Assembly: GCA_045628865.1 (NCBI GenBank) | Contig: JAZQQB010000071.1 | Location: 124,001 to 188,000, forward strand | Origin: JAZQQB01 sp045628865 | GTDB lineage: Bacteria > Bacillota > Clostridia > Lachnospirales > Lachnospiraceae | DNA: 64,000 nucleotides | Direction: 5' to 3' | The notes under the pieces: model-generated | Database searches by the model: none | Told to the model about the DNA's origin: nothing | Seen by the model: only the letters and a program-made list of their open reading frames with translations | Shown here: in pieces, positions 9,299 through 18,258 of the stretch | Position numbering within the stretch: position 1 is the first letter of the stretch | Layout: each line of letters starts with the position of its first letter | Program-made: the position numbers and the translations under genes

Positions 9299-10801
9299 AT
9301 GGATAATTACAATAATAACAATCGCCCTCAGGGAAGACCCGCAGGGCAAAGACCAGCAGGAGCACCACAGGGTAGACCAGTAGGACAAAGACCAGCGGGA
9401 GCACCACAGGGTAGACCAGCGGCACAAAGACCAGCAGGAGCACCACAGGGTAGACCAGTGGGACAAAGACCAGCAGGAGCACCAGCAGGACAAAGATCAG
9501 CAGGAGCACCAGCAGGACAAAGACCAGCAGGAACAAGACCAACGGGAGCACCACAGGGTAGACCAGCGGGAGCACCGGCAGGACAAGGACCAGCGGGAAC
9601 ATCACAGACTAGATCAACAACAGCTGCAAGACCAGCAGGAACCAAACCGGCAGGAACTTCAGCACAGGGACAGAAGAAAGGACCATCGAATAACGGTGGT
9701 AATAATAAAAAGAAAAAGAAGAAGACAATTGCAATCTTCGTTACAGAAATTGTAATTCTTGCAGCTGTATTTGCAATCTTTTTATTTATCAACAAGGCAA
9801 CCGATTCAAGGACTGGTGTTCAGAAATACAATCTGAAAGAGGATGAAATCCAGATCAATGAAGAAGTAGCACAGAACGAATCCATGAAAGGATATCGTAC
9901 AATTGCATTGTTTGGTGTAGATGCTACAACAAAGACAACTTCGTCGAATCTTCTAAAGGGTAACCGTACTGACTGTATCATCATTGCTTCTATCAATGAA
10001 GATACTGGAGAAGTGAAGCTTGTATCTGTTTATCGAGATACCTATTTAAATCGTAGTAATGACGAATATAACAAGGCAAACTCAGCATATGCTAAGGGTG
10101 GTCCAGAAATGGCAATTAATATGTTGAATACCAACCTTGACTTAAATATCACAGACTATATCACAGTTGGATTTGGTGGTTTGATTCAGGCAATCGATGG
10201 ATTGGGCGGAATCGATATCAACGTTGCAGAGAATGAGGTAGGTCACTTGAACAGTTACCAGATTTCTATTTCTGGTAGAAAAACAGGTGAGAAGAATGCA
10301 ATTGGTGATGATGTGTATACAGCAACACCTGGTGTAGATTATACTCCAGTTGAACATGCTGGATTACAGACTTTAAATGGTTTACAGGCAACAGCTTATT
10401 GTCGTATCCGTTATGTAGGAAACGATTTCCTTCGTACACAGAAACAGCGAGATGTATTAACTCTCATGGTAGAGAAAGCTAAGACAGTTCCAGCAACTCA
10501 GTTAACAAGTGTTGCTACGGATGTATTCCCATACATTTCAACATCTATGGATTTGGATGAGATTACAGGTCTCTTGGCTAATATTTCCAAGTATACGATT
10601 GTAGACAACAATGGATTTCCTTATGAGGACTATCGTGGAACAAAGACACTTGGTAAAGTAGGTAGCTGTGTTCTTGCCCTTGATTTGGAAACCAATGTAA
10701 AATGGTTACATGGCTTCTTATATGGCGATTACACTTATGAACCTTCAGCAACAGTAAAAGAAAACAGTGCTGAGGCAGCAAGAAAGATCAATAGCTATTA
10801 A
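9299..10801 (+). CDS. LCP-family (LytR-CpsA-Psr) cell-wall polymer transferase with Pro/Gly/Arg repeat tail
   Basis: A 500-residue type II membrane protein. Residues 10-125 are a low-complexity tail of QGRPAGQRPAGAP-like units, followed by a KKKKKK stop-transfer stretch, a membrane helix at about 143-165, and an extracytoplasmic LCP domain from about 200 (RTIALFGVDA, then NRTDCIIIAS, VSVYRDTYL, and a late RIRYVGNDFLRTQKQR segment carrying the conserved Arg residues). LCP enzymes move undecaprenyl-linked glycopolymers onto peptidoglycan, fitting the polysaccharide genes upstream. The long cytosolic tail is not part of the usual family, which has only a short N-terminus before its helix. AGGAG precedes the ATG. 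Confidence 0.92.
   Translation: MDNYNNNNRPQGRPAGQRPAGAPQGRPVGQRPAGAPQGRPAAQRPAGAPQGRPVGQRPAGAPAGQRSAGAPAGQRPAGTRPTGAPQGRPAGAPAGQGPAGTSQTRSTTAARPAGTKPAGTSAQGQKKGPSNNGGNNKKKKKKTIAIFVTEIVILAAVFAIFLFINKATDSRTGVQKYNLKEDEIQINEEVAQNESMKGYRTIALFGVDATTKTTSSNLLKGNRTDCIIIASINEDTGEVKLVSVYRDTYLNRSNDEYNKANSAYAKGGPEMAINMLNTNLDLNITDYITVGFGGLIQAIDGLGGIDINVAENEVGHLNSYQISISGRKTGEKNAIGDDVYTATPGVDYTPVEHAGLQTLNGLQATAYCRIRYVGNDFLRTQKQRDVLTLMVEKAKTVPATQLTSVATDVFPYISTSMDLDEITGLLANISKYTIVDNNGFPYEDYRGTKTLGKVGSCVLALDLETNVKWLHGFLYGDYTYEPSATVKENSAEAARKINSY
9325..9600 (+). repeat. In-gene tandem repeat encoding RPAGQ/APQGR units
   Basis: Imperfect tandem units of 24-30 bp such as CAAAGACCAGCAGGAGCACC with CACAGGGTAGACCA inserts are repeated about ten times inside the LCP gene. 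Units vary by single-base changes and by loss of the 12-bp insert, the pattern expected of slippage and unequal exchange. The repeat is free of stop codons on the opposite strand too, which produces misleading antisense reading frames. Confidence 0.9.
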
Positions 10802-10814
10802 AAAATAAAGCGGG

Positions 10815-10837
10815 AAAGAGGCGTTATGCCTCTTTTT
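10815..10837 (+). terminator. Rho-independent terminator after the LCP gene
   Basis: An 8-bp stem AAAGAGGC / GCCTCTTT with a five-base loop is followed by a short T run, starting 14 bases after the LCP stop codon. It likely ends the main polysaccharide transcript, although the next glycosyltransferase starts only 24 bases later and may be reached by read-through. Confidence 0.7.
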
Positions 10838-10860
10838 CACGTTGTGGAAGGGTATCAGTT

Positions 10861-11784
10861 TTGCATAAAGTAGATATTATTATACCGATATGTGGTCCTG
10901 ATGAAAAATTAGGACGATTACTTGAACAGTTAAAAAGGCAGACCGTACCAGTAAATCGATTGATTTTGATAGATTCGGATCAGGTCAGCTTTCAGAAATT
11001 TTTTGCAAATCAGAAAATTTGGAATGAGGAAGAACTGATTCTTCGCCATATTCCGAATGAAGAATTTGATCATGGAAGAACCAGAAAAATGGCAATGGAA
11101 TTGTCTGACGCAGAATTTGTAATCTGCATGACACAGGATGCGGTTCCGGAGTCAGATACTTTGATCGAGGAGCTTATAAAGCCCTTTGCGGATGAGCAAG
11201 TGGCAGCAGCATATGCAAGACAGCTTCCGAACAAGAATTGTCGTGAGATGGAGAAGTTTACAAGAGCCTTTAACTATCCATCTACTTCCAGAGTAAAGTC
11301 GCTGGAAGATCTAGAGGAACTTGGTATTAAGACTTTTTTCTGTTCCAACGTGTGTGCCTGCTATCGAAAGAGTATTTACGATTCCTTAGGAGGGTTTGTA
11401 GATAGAACGATTTTTAATGAGGATATGATTCTTGCGGGAAATGCAGTGCAGGCTGGCTACAAGATTGCATATGCTGCAGAAGCAAGAGTATTTCATTCCC
11501 ATAATTATTCAGCAATGCAGCAGTTTCACAGAAATTTTGACTTAGGTGTTTCACAGGCTGAGCATCCGGAGATTTTTGCCAGTGTGAAGTCAGAATCAGA
11601 AGGAATGAAGATGGTGAAGTTAAGCATTAAGCATCTTTGGAAAACACATCATTATTTCCAGATTGTGCAGTTGTTTTTTCATAGTGCTATGAAGCTGTTC
11701 GGATATAAGCTTGGAAAGAAGTTTGAAATGCTTCCGAAAAAGCTGGTATTGGCATGTAGCATGAATAAGAAATATTTTAGATAA
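10861..11784 (+). CDS. GT2-family glycosyltransferase (rhamnosyltransferase-like)
   Basis: A 307-residue GT2 protein beginning at a TTG codon with GGAAGGG eight bases upstream. HKVDIIIPICGPDEKLGRLLEQL opens the fold, a CMTQDAVPES segment holds the DxD-like acidic pair, and FNEDMILAGNAVQAGYKIAY is the catalytic-base region. The C-terminus (about 250-307) is basic and may contact the membrane. This is the last glycosyltransferase of the locus, set behind a terminator hairpin. Closest by pattern to bacterial rhamnosyltransferases; the sugar is not determined. Confidence 0.87.
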   Translation: MHKVDIIIPICGPDEKLGRLLEQLKRQTVPVNRLILIDSDQVSFQKFFANQKIWNEEELILRHIPNEEFDHGRTRKMAMELSDAEFVICMTQDAVPESDTLIEELIKPFADEQVAAAYARQLPNKNCREMEKFTRAFNYPSTSRVKSLEDLEELGIKTFFCSNVCACYRKSIYDSLGGFVDRTIFNEDMILAGNAVQAGYKIAYAAEARVFHSHNYSAMQQFHRNFDLGVSQAEHPEIFASVKSESEGMKMVKLSIKHLWKTHHYFQIVQLFFHSAMKLFGYKLGKKFEMLPKKLVLACSMNKKYFR

Positions 11785-11821
11785 ATGAATTGGATGTTAA
11801 GATATTAGGAGGATATGAAAA

Positions 11822-13648
11822 ATGTGTGGTATCGTGGGATATATTGGTAAGAATCAGGCAGCACCAGTAATCTTAGAGGGATTGTCAAAGCTTGAATATA
11901 GAGGGTATGACTCTTCAGGTATGGCAATCTGCAATGGTGATGAAATTCAAATCACCAAGGCTGTTGGTCGTTTAAAGGTTTTAGAAGCAAAAACTGAGGG
12001 TGGAAGCAAGATGCCAGGTAAAATGGGTATCGGACATACTCGTTGGGCAACACATGGTGCACCAAGTGATGAGAATGCACATCCACATTTCAATAAAGCA
12101 GGCACTATTGCTGTTGTACACAACGGTATCATTGAAAATTATATTAAACTTCGTAACAAGATGATCAGCAGGGGTTATGAATTCGTATCTGAAACAGATA
12201 CAGAAGTAATCGCACATATGCTGGATTATTATTATACAGGAAATCCAATTGAAACAATCGCAAAGGTTTTACAGCGAGTAGAAGGTTCTTATGCTTTGGG
12301 AATCATGTTCTCTGATTGTAAAAACCAGATTTTTGCAGCAAGAAAAGATAGTCCACTGATCGTGGGAAAAAGTGAAGAAGGCTGTTTTATCGCATCAGAT
12401 GTACCAGCAATCTTAAAGTATACAAGAAATGTTTACTACGTAGACAATCTTGAAATTGTTAAGTTGGAAGAGGATGATCTGCACTTCTTTAATATTGATG
12501 AAGAAGATGTGGAAAAGGAATGCGTTACAATTAAGTGGGATGCAGAGGCAGCAGAAAAGGGCGGTTATGAGCATTTCATGTTAAAGGAAATGTATGAACA
12601 GCCTAAGACTTTAACTGATACTATTATGCCAAGAATCAAGGACAATGAAATTGTAATCGAAGAACTGAACATGTCAGATGAAGATATTAAAAAAATACGT
12701 AAGATTCACATTGTAGCTTGTGGTTCTGCATATCATACAGGTGTAACAGCAAAATACATTTTTGAAACGCTTGCACGAATCCCGGTTGAAGTAGATGTAG
12801 CAAGTGAGTTTAGATATCGTAACCCAATCTTACTTGAGGATGAGATGGTGATCGTTATCAGCCAGTCTGGTGAAACAGCAGATACTTTGGCTGCTTTAAG
12901 AGAAGCACACAAATCAGGACTTAAGGTACTCGGTATTGTAAATGTGGTTGGAAGTTCTATTGCCAGAGAAGCAGACAATGTCATGTATACATGGGCCGGT
13001 CCAGAAATCGCAGTAGCAACAACAAAAGCATACAGCGCACAGTTATCAGCTTTGTATTTACTTGCTATGAAATTTGCAAAGACACGTGGACAGCTTGATG
13101 ATACTACTTTTGGATCATTACTTGATGATGTAAAACGTCTTCCATTCCAGATTGAAAGACTTTTGAATAACAAGGAAAACATCCAGAGATTTGCTAACCG
13201 TTATTTGGCTGCACAGAATGTATTTTTCATTGGACGAGGAATTGATTATGCGATTTCCTTGGAAGGATCTTTGAAATTAAAGGAAATTTCTTACATTCAT
13301 TCTGAAGCTTATGCAGCAGGTGAGTTAAAGCATGGAACCATTTCTCTTATTGAGGATGGTACATTGGTTGTAGCACTTGCAACTCAGCCAGACCTTTATC
13401 AGAAAACTGTAAGTAACATTGTTGAAGTAAAAGCTCGTGGTGCATTTGTTATGGCAGTAACAAATGAAGATCATAAGGATATTGAAAAGGCTGCAGACTA
13501 CGTATTTTATCTACCAAAGACCAATCCAATATTCGCCAATTCTTTGGCGATTATTCCATTGCAGTTATTCGCATACTACATTTCAGTAGGTCGTGGATGT
13601 GATGTAGATAAGCCAAGAAATTTAGCAAAATCTGTTACAGTTGAGTAA
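11822..13648 (+). CDS. glmS: Glutamine--fructose-6-phosphate aminotransferase (isomerizing)
   Basis: A 608-residue GlmS that makes glucosamine 6-phosphate from fructose 6-phosphate and glutamine, the first step to UDP-GlcNAc for peptidoglycan. The N-terminal nucleophile Cys2 is in MCGIVGYIG, followed by EYRGYDSSG and HTRWATHG of the class II glutaminase. Two SIS domains follow (ACGSAYHTG with SQSGETADT; GRGIDYA with EGSLKLKEISYIHSEAY), and the C-terminus DKPRNLAKSVTVE is canonical. A strong AGGAGGATATGAAAA site precedes the ATG. The 37-bp upstream gap is too short for a glmS ribozyme, so this copy seems not to be under that control. Confidence 0.98.
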   Translation: MCGIVGYIGKNQAAPVILEGLSKLEYRGYDSSGMAICNGDEIQITKAVGRLKVLEAKTEGGSKMPGKMGIGHTRWATHGAPSDENAHPHFNKAGTIAVVHNGIIENYIKLRNKMISRGYEFVSETDTEVIAHMLDYYYTGNPIETIAKVLQRVEGSYALGIMFSDCKNQIFAARKDSPLIVGKSEEGCFIASDVPAILKYTRNVYYVDNLEIVKLEEDDLHFFNIDEEDVEKECVTIKWDAEAAEKGGYEHFMLKEMYEQPKTLTDTIMPRIKDNEIVIEELNMSDEDIKKIRKIHIVACGSAYHTGVTAKYIFETLARIPVEVDVASEFRYRNPILLEDEMVIVISQSGETADTLAALREAHKSGLKVLGIVNVVGSSIAREADNVMYTWAGPEIAVATTKAYSAQLSALYLLAMKFAKTRGQLDDTTFGSLLDDVKRLPFQIERLLNNKENIQRFANRYLAAQNVFFIGRGIDYAISLEGSLKLKEISYIHSEAYAAGELKHGTISLIEDGTLVVALATQPDLYQKTVSNIVEVKARGAFVMAVTNEDHKDIEKAADYVFYLPKTNPIFANSLAIIPLQLFAYYISVGRGCDVDKPRNLAKSVTVE

Positions 13649-13743
13649 CAAAGGCTTCTGTTCAAAAATTAGTTAGAATATTAGTGCTTAATAAAACAAT
13701 TTTGGTATTTTTCGGATACTTATATACTCAATAAAAATTTGAC

Positions 13744-13772
13744 TTGTATATATTAGAAACATTCGTTATAAT
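13744..13772 (+). promoter_or_regulatory. Sigma-A type promoter for the ClpX-like gene
   Basis: TTGTAT at 13744-13749 and TATAAT at 13767-13772 are 17 bp apart. It lies in a 200-bp AT-rich gap with no other gene. The predicted leader to the ATG at 13849 is about 70 bases and ends in an AGGAAGG ribosome binding site. Confidence 0.65.
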
Positions 13773-13848
13773 CTAGAAGATTTAGTAGTTTGATAAGTAA
13801 GAATAGTATTTTTTCCCAAATAAATGGAAAAACCAGGAAGGAATAAAC

Positions 13849-15459
13849 ATGGCAGAAAAAGACAATAAAGATTACGAAGATGTGTGTTTTGTGTGTCGTA
13901 GACCAGAAAGCAAGGCCGGCAAGATGTTCCACTTACCTAATCAGATTTGCGTATGTGATGATTGCATGAGAAAGACAATGGATGCAGTTAGCCAGTTTGA
14001 TTACAATGGTATGTTAGATTATATGAATAATCCTATGTTTCAGGGGTATGGTTTCCCAAACATGAACATGGGAAATCAGACAGAGGAAGAGGAAGAAGAA
14101 ACAGAAGAGAGCGAAACAAGCGAGAAATCTTCTGATGAATCAACTGAAACTCCGGATGAAGAAAAGAAAGAGAAGAAAAAGAAGAAGGAGAAACCACAGA
14201 ATCCTTATCCAAATATCAGCTTCGTAAATATCGCTGATCTTCAGGGTGAAGGTGGAATCCCATTCAAGCAGAAAATTAAAAAGAAAAAGAAAGAACCACT
14301 ACCACCAATCGATTTAAAGGATATTCCAGCACCACATGAGATTAAGGCAAGTCTGGATGATTATATCATTGGTCAGGAGCATGCAAAGAGAGTTATCTCA
14401 GTTGCTGTTTATAATCATTATAAACGAGTTGCAACTGGTACTATGGATGAGATTGAAATTGAGAAATCCAATGTTCTTTTGATTGGTCCTACTGGTTGTG
14501 GTAAGACATATTTGGTAAAGACACTTGCGAAATTATTGAATGTTCCATTGGCAATCGCTGATGCAACTTCTTTAACAGAAGCAGGTTATATTGGTGATGA
14601 TATTGAATCTGTTATCAGCAAATTGCTTGCTGCAGCAGATAATGATGTAGAGCGTGCTGAACGTGGTATTGTCTTCATTGATGAGATTGATAAGATTGCA
14701 AAAAAGAAGAATTCTACTTCACGTGATGTAAGTGGTGAATCTGTTCAGCAGGGTATGTTAAAGCTTTTGGAAGGCTCTGAAGTAGAAGTACCAGTTGGTG
14801 CTAACAGTAAGAATGCTATGGTTCCACTTGCAACAGTAAATACCAAGAATATTTTGTTTATTTGTGGTGGTGCATTCCCTGATTTACAGGATCTTATTAA
14901 AGAAAGACTTGCAAAGAAAACCTCAATTGGTTTTGGCTCAAGCTTAAAATCAGACCTTGATAAGGATGAAGATATCTTAAGTAAGGTTACTGTTGATGAT
15001 ATTAAGAAGTTTGGTATGATTCCAGAGTTTATGGGACGTTTGCCAATTATCTGTACCTTAAAGGGTATGACAAAGGAAATGCTGATCAGCATCTTAAAAG
15101 AGCCTAAGAATGCTATCTTAAAACAGTATCAGAAGTTATTAGAGCTTGATGAAGTAAAGCTTGAGTTTGATGATACTGCTTTGGAAGCAATTGCAGAAAG
15201 AGCTCTTGAGAAGGAAACTGGTGCTCGTGCGCTTCGAGCTATCATTGAAGAATTCATGCTTGATATCATGTATGAAATTCCAAAGGATGATAATATCGGT
15301 AAGGTAACCATCACTGGCGATTACATCAATGGAAAGGGTAACCCAATCATCGAAATCAGAACAGGTGAACCAGTTGCAGTTATTCCTGAGAATAAACCAG
15401 AGGTATCTATTTCTCAAAATGATGGAGAATCCTCTGATGCTGAAGATATAAAACAATAA
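13849..15459 (+). CDS. ClpX-like AAA+ unfoldase with charged insertion
   Basis: A 536-residue ClpX relative; typical ClpX is about 410-430 residues. An N-terminal zinc finger uses Cys13, Cys16, Cys36 and Cys39. Residues about 80-150 are an extra Glu-rich then Lys-rich low-complexity segment joining the finger to the AAA+ core. The core has Walker A GPTGCGKT, pore loop GYIG (usually GYVG), Walker B VFIDEID, the IGFGS loop that docks ClpP, and sensor 2 GARALR. All ATPase residues and the ClpP loop are intact, so it probably feeds substrates to ClpP. No clpP lies nearby, and clpX is normally beside clpP, so this may be a second, specialised ClpX. An AGGAAGG site precedes the ATG. Confidence 0.88.
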   Translation: MAEKDNKDYEDVCFVCRRPESKAGKMFHLPNQICVCDDCMRKTMDAVSQFDYNGMLDYMNNPMFQGYGFPNMNMGNQTEEEEEETEESETSEKSSDESTETPDEEKKEKKKKKEKPQNPYPNISFVNIADLQGEGGIPFKQKIKKKKKEPLPPIDLKDIPAPHEIKASLDDYIIGQEHAKRVISVAVYNHYKRVATGTMDEIEIEKSNVLLIGPTGCGKTYLVKTLAKLLNVPLAIADATSLTEAGYIGDDIESVISKLLAAADNDVERAERGIVFIDEIDKIAKKKNSTSRDVSGESVQQGMLKLLEGSEVEVPVGANSKNAMVPLATVNTKNILFICGGAFPDLQDLIKERLAKKTSIGFGSSLKSDLDKDEDILSKVTVDDIKKFGMIPEFMGRLPIICTLKGMTKEMLISILKEPKNAILKQYQKLLELDEVKLEFDDTALEAIAERALEKETGARALRAIIEEFMLDIMYEIPKDDNIGKVTITGDYINGKGNPIIEIRTGEPVAVIPENKPEVSISQNDGESSDAEDIKQ

Positions 15460-15466
15460 ATAATGG

Positions 15467-15501
15467 GACACAGAGTACAGAACTGGCTCTGTGTCTTTTT
15501 T
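15467..15501 (+). terminator. Rho-independent terminator after the ClpX-like gene
   Basis: A perfect 9-bp stem GACACAGAG / CTCTGTGTC followed by six T residues begins eight bases after the stop codon. Confidence 0.9.
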
Positions 15502-15605
15502 GTTCAATAGGAAAGTTCTCCGGACTTACCTATTGAACAAAAAGCCCATCCGGGGGATGAGCACGCTTGTGCAGAGGAAGATGTCGCTAATGCGACGCAC
15601 AAGCT
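15502..15605. repeat. Dispersed hairpin repeat, copy 1
   Basis: A 15-bp inverted repeat with one mismatch (GTTCAATAGGAAAGT at 15502-15516 against ACTTACCTATTGAAC at 15524-15538) is followed by AAAAAGCC and a tail with GCACGCTTGTGCAGAGGAAG and AATGCGACGCA. The same head and tail recur at 54650-54756, and the head alone at 44876-44910. No coding frame of note crosses it. Confidence 0.8.
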
Positions 15606-15648
15606 ATGTTGGTTTTGAAGGCATATTGGGATTCTCTATTTTTGCATT

Positions 15649-15677
15649 GCATATATCATATCCATAAATCATATATT
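15649..15677 (+). promoter_or_regulatory. Possible sigma-E type (mother-cell sporulation) promoter
   Basis: GCATATA at 15649-15655 and CATATATT at 15670-15677 are 14 bp apart, close to the Bacillus sigma-E consensus (KMATATT, 14 bp, CATACAMT). No sigma-A style pair is evident in this gap. It would drive the subtilase-like gene and its downstream partner. AT-rich DNA yields such matches by chance, so this is suggestive only. Confidence 0.4.
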
Positions 15678-15716
15678 AGGGAGAATAAATAGAAATAGAA
15701 TCGGGAATAAATCATA

Positions 15717-17477
15717 ATGACATGCACGGAAATGGCATCTTCAAAAGACTTTTTTGAAATCATTACATCAGAAAAACCAGATTTTTTGCAGGATTTAACA
15801 GTGGGAGAGGATTATTGCGAGATAAATGTTGATGAGGGTATTGAAATTTATTATCTTCCAAAGGATAAGATAAAAGGATATAGCCTGGATAATTATGGAT
15901 ATCAATTGATTCCCAAAATATATGCACCGCAGGCTGTACAAAGTGCGCAAATGCAAGAACAAATGCAAGAACAAGACCGGCAAGATGAGACCTATAAACT
16001 TACACTTCCGCTAAAGGCTTCTGGTATATATGAAGTAAAAGGGGAACCATTGGAGCTGACGGGATTGAATACACTGATTGGACTAATTGATACAGGAGTA
16101 CGATTCACAGATACCCCTTTCTTAGATGATATTGGGCTGACTAGAATTGCAACATTCTGGGACCAATCTAATTCCTTGGTGACAAGTGCCAATCAGTCAG
16201 AAAGTGAAAATCAGCCAGTAAGCGCAGAAGCGTCAGGAACTTCAAGTCAACCACCAGAGGGATATTTGTTTGGTCGGGAATATGATAGAAATGAGATACA
16301 GCAGATGATAGATGCTGGAAATTCAAGCAGAGAGTATGATGAAAATGGACATGGAACAGCATTGGCTTCAGTGATTGCCAATGTAAGTCCACTTGCTGAA
16401 TTTGCAGTGGTTAAATTAAGAAAGGCAAAACCGGATTTGTTAGAATACTATGGTGTATCAGAGGATAGTGAAGCTTTTTCCGAAACAGATATCCTGCTTG
16501 CGGTAAAGTATTTGCGAAGTTATGCTGCCAGAGTTGGGAAACCAATGGTAATCTGCTTAGGCTTTGGTACAAATTATGGAGCCCATGAGGGAGATGGTAC
16601 CTTGCAGCAATATCTAGAGCGAACAGGATTACAGAACCAAATAGCTATAGTAGTTGCCGCGGGGAATGAAGCAGCAGCGGCTCATCACTTACAAACAAAT
16701 ACGAATATAGAGCTTCGCATAGGAGATGGGCGAGAAAACTTTTTGTTGGAGTGCTGGTCGGAAGTCAACAACAGCTTGGCTTTGACTATACAGACACCTG
16801 GAGGAGAAAAGATAACAGGAATAAGTGTGAGAAATGGAGTGACAGCAGAGTATTCTTTTGTGATTGATCAAACGAGATTATTTATCAGCGCATCCTTGGT
16901 GGAAAGAGGAAGTGGAAAGAGTCTGATCATTATCAGATTTCAAAATCCTACGGCAGGAATCTGGAATTTAAAGTTTGAATCAGATGGGATACAAAACGTA
17001 GATTCGTCATTAAATTTATGGTTGCCCGTTAGTTATTTTTTGAAAAGACCAGTATTTTTCTTGACGCCATCCGTAGATATTACAGTGACAGAGCCTGGTA
17101 CAGCCAGGAGGGTTATCACCGTGGGAGCTTATATAGATGCAAACGGAAGCATTGCGCCTTTTTCTGGAAGAGGGCCAACCGTTAGTGGCAGGGTTCTGCC
17201 AGATTTTTGTGCTCCGGGTGTTGATATTGAAACGAGCCAGGGAATATATCAGGGAACGGGAGTAGCAACAGCCATAACTGTTGGAGCAATTTCGCTGTTT
17301 CTTGAATGGGCAGTAGATCGAAAAAATCTGTCGTATGCAAGTAGTGAAGTGATCCGAAATCTTTTTATCTTAGGTGCAAAACGAGAAAATGAACGAAATT
17401 ACCCCAATAATACCTTCGGATATGGTAAACTAAATCTAATAGGTGTTTTTGAAAAAATAGCAGGGATTAAGAATTGA
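15717..17477 (+). CDS. Subtilisin-like (S8/Csp-like) protein lacking the catalytic Ser
   Basis: A 586-residue subtilase-fold protein without a signal peptide. The catalytic Asp is present in IGLIDTGV (Asp125), the His in ENGHGTALAS (His212) and the oxyanion Asn in VAAGNEA (Asn317). At the nucleophile the usual GTS motif reads GTGVATAITVGA, with Gly515 in place of Ser, so it should be inactive as a protease. The layout, with a jelly-roll-like insertion between Asn and the nucleophile region, resembles the Csp proteases of spore germination, where inactive members (CspA, CspC) act as pseudoproteases. A QMQEQMQEQ duplication lies near residue 80. The start follows a GGGAA site, and the LspA-like gene begins nine bases after its stop. 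Confidence 0.85.
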   Translation: MTCTEMASSKDFFEIITSEKPDFLQDLTVGEDYCEINVDEGIEIYYLPKDKIKGYSLDNYGYQLIPKIYAPQAVQSAQMQEQMQEQDRQDETYKLTLPLKASGIYEVKGEPLELTGLNTLIGLIDTGVRFTDTPFLDDIGLTRIATFWDQSNSLVTSANQSESENQPVSAEASGTSSQPPEGYLFGREYDRNEIQQMIDAGNSSREYDENGHGTALASVIANVSPLAEFAVVKLRKAKPDLLEYYGVSEDSEAFSETDILLAVKYLRSYAARVGKPMVICLGFGTNYGAHEGDGTLQQYLERTGLQNQIAIVVAAGNEAAAAHHLQTNTNIELRIGDGRENFLLECWSEVNNSLALTIQTPGGEKITGISVRNGVTAEYSFVIDQTRLFISASLVERGSGKSLIIIRFQNPTAGIWNLKFESDGIQNVDSSLNLWLPVSYFLKRPVFFLTPSVDITVTEPGTARRVITVGAYIDANGSIAPFSGRGPTVSGRVLPDFCAPGVDIETSQGIYQGTGVATAITVGAISLFLEWAVDRKNLSYASSEVIRNLFILGAKRENERNYPNNTFGYGKLNLIGVFEKIAGIKN

Positions 17478-17486
17478 GGAAGAACT

Positions 17487-18080
17487 ATGATTTGGATCAT
17501 GATTATTACGATAATTGCCTGTACAGATCTTTTGATCAAGGCATATATTGAAAAATACAAAGAACTTGGAAGCAAAGGCGAGATGTTTGGTGGAAAGGTA
17601 ATAATTACAAAGCATCATAACCGAGGGGCAATTTTTAATATTGCAACAGCAAAAAGTTCAGTGGTGATTATGATCTCAGGGATATTATGTGTGATTGCCA
17701 CCATTATTTTTCTTGTGACGTTGACAAAGAAAGGGCATTATTTTTTAAAGTTGTCGCTAAGTTTTCTTCTTGGTGGTTCCTACAGCAATACCTATGACAG
17801 GTTGAAAAGAAAGTATGTAGTGGATTACATGCAATTGCGTCACCCATTTTTCGAGAAGCATGGTTTGCAAGGTGTAGAGCGTGTTATCTTCAATATTGGT
17901 GATTTTGGGATATTGATTGGAACGGTCATGATTCTTTCCAGGGAGTTTGTTCAGGAAATCAGAAAGGATTTGGAAAAGCCAATTAAAAAATCAGTGAAAA
18001 AATCAGTGAAAAAGGTGAAAACGGATTTCAAAAAAGAAATCACGTATCAAAAAGATAGACATCAGAAAATGTTTAAATAA
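17487..18080 (+). CDS. Divergent signal peptidase II-like membrane protein
   Basis: A 197-residue LspA-fold protein with four predicted membrane helices. Both catalytic Asp motifs of lipoprotein signal peptidase are recognisable: NTYDR (family NxxDR) and FNIGD (family FNxAD), and the HNRGAIFNI and VVDYM segments correspond to the family NxGAAFS and VVDF blocks. The GGSYSN stretch deviates from the usual GGAxGN. The last 40 residues are an added Lys-rich cytosolic tail with a KKSV duplication. The canonical lspA of this chromosome is at 59835, so this is a paralogue. It sits nine bases after the subtilase-like pseudoprotease with a GAGGAAG site and is likely cotranscribed; a shared role is inference. 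Confidence 0.8.
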   Translation: MIWIMIITIIACTDLLIKAYIEKYKELGSKGEMFGGKVIITKHHNRGAIFNIATAKSSVVIMISGILCVIATIIFLVTLTKKGHYFLKLSLSFLLGGSYSNTYDRLKRKYVVDYMQLRHPFFEKHGLQGVERVIFNIGDFGILIGTVMILSREFVQEIRKDLEKPIKKSVKKSVKKVKTDFKKEITYQKDRHQKMFK

Positions 18081-18258
18081 TCTGATAAAAACAACAAAAC
18101 ATAATAAGTTTCGACAAAGTGATGAAATTGTCTGACAAAATGATATAATTATTCTAGTATATTCTAATCTATATCATGGTGTATTCTGAAACAGTGAATA
18201 AATGAAATGTTGTAAAATATAGCATTGCCCATAGGTCAGAGTAAAGGAGAATGAGAAG

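Noticed and set aside
9267..9795. Antisense open frames of 70-155 codons over the LCP gene repeat
   Set aside because: They exist only because the GC-richer repeat lacks stops in all frames. No start signals, and the sense gene is clearly an LCP protein.
11785..11821. Possible glmS ribozyme before glmS
   Set aside because: Only 37 bp separate the glycosyltransferase stop from the glmS start; the ribozyme core needs more than 100 nt and none of its pairing is seen.
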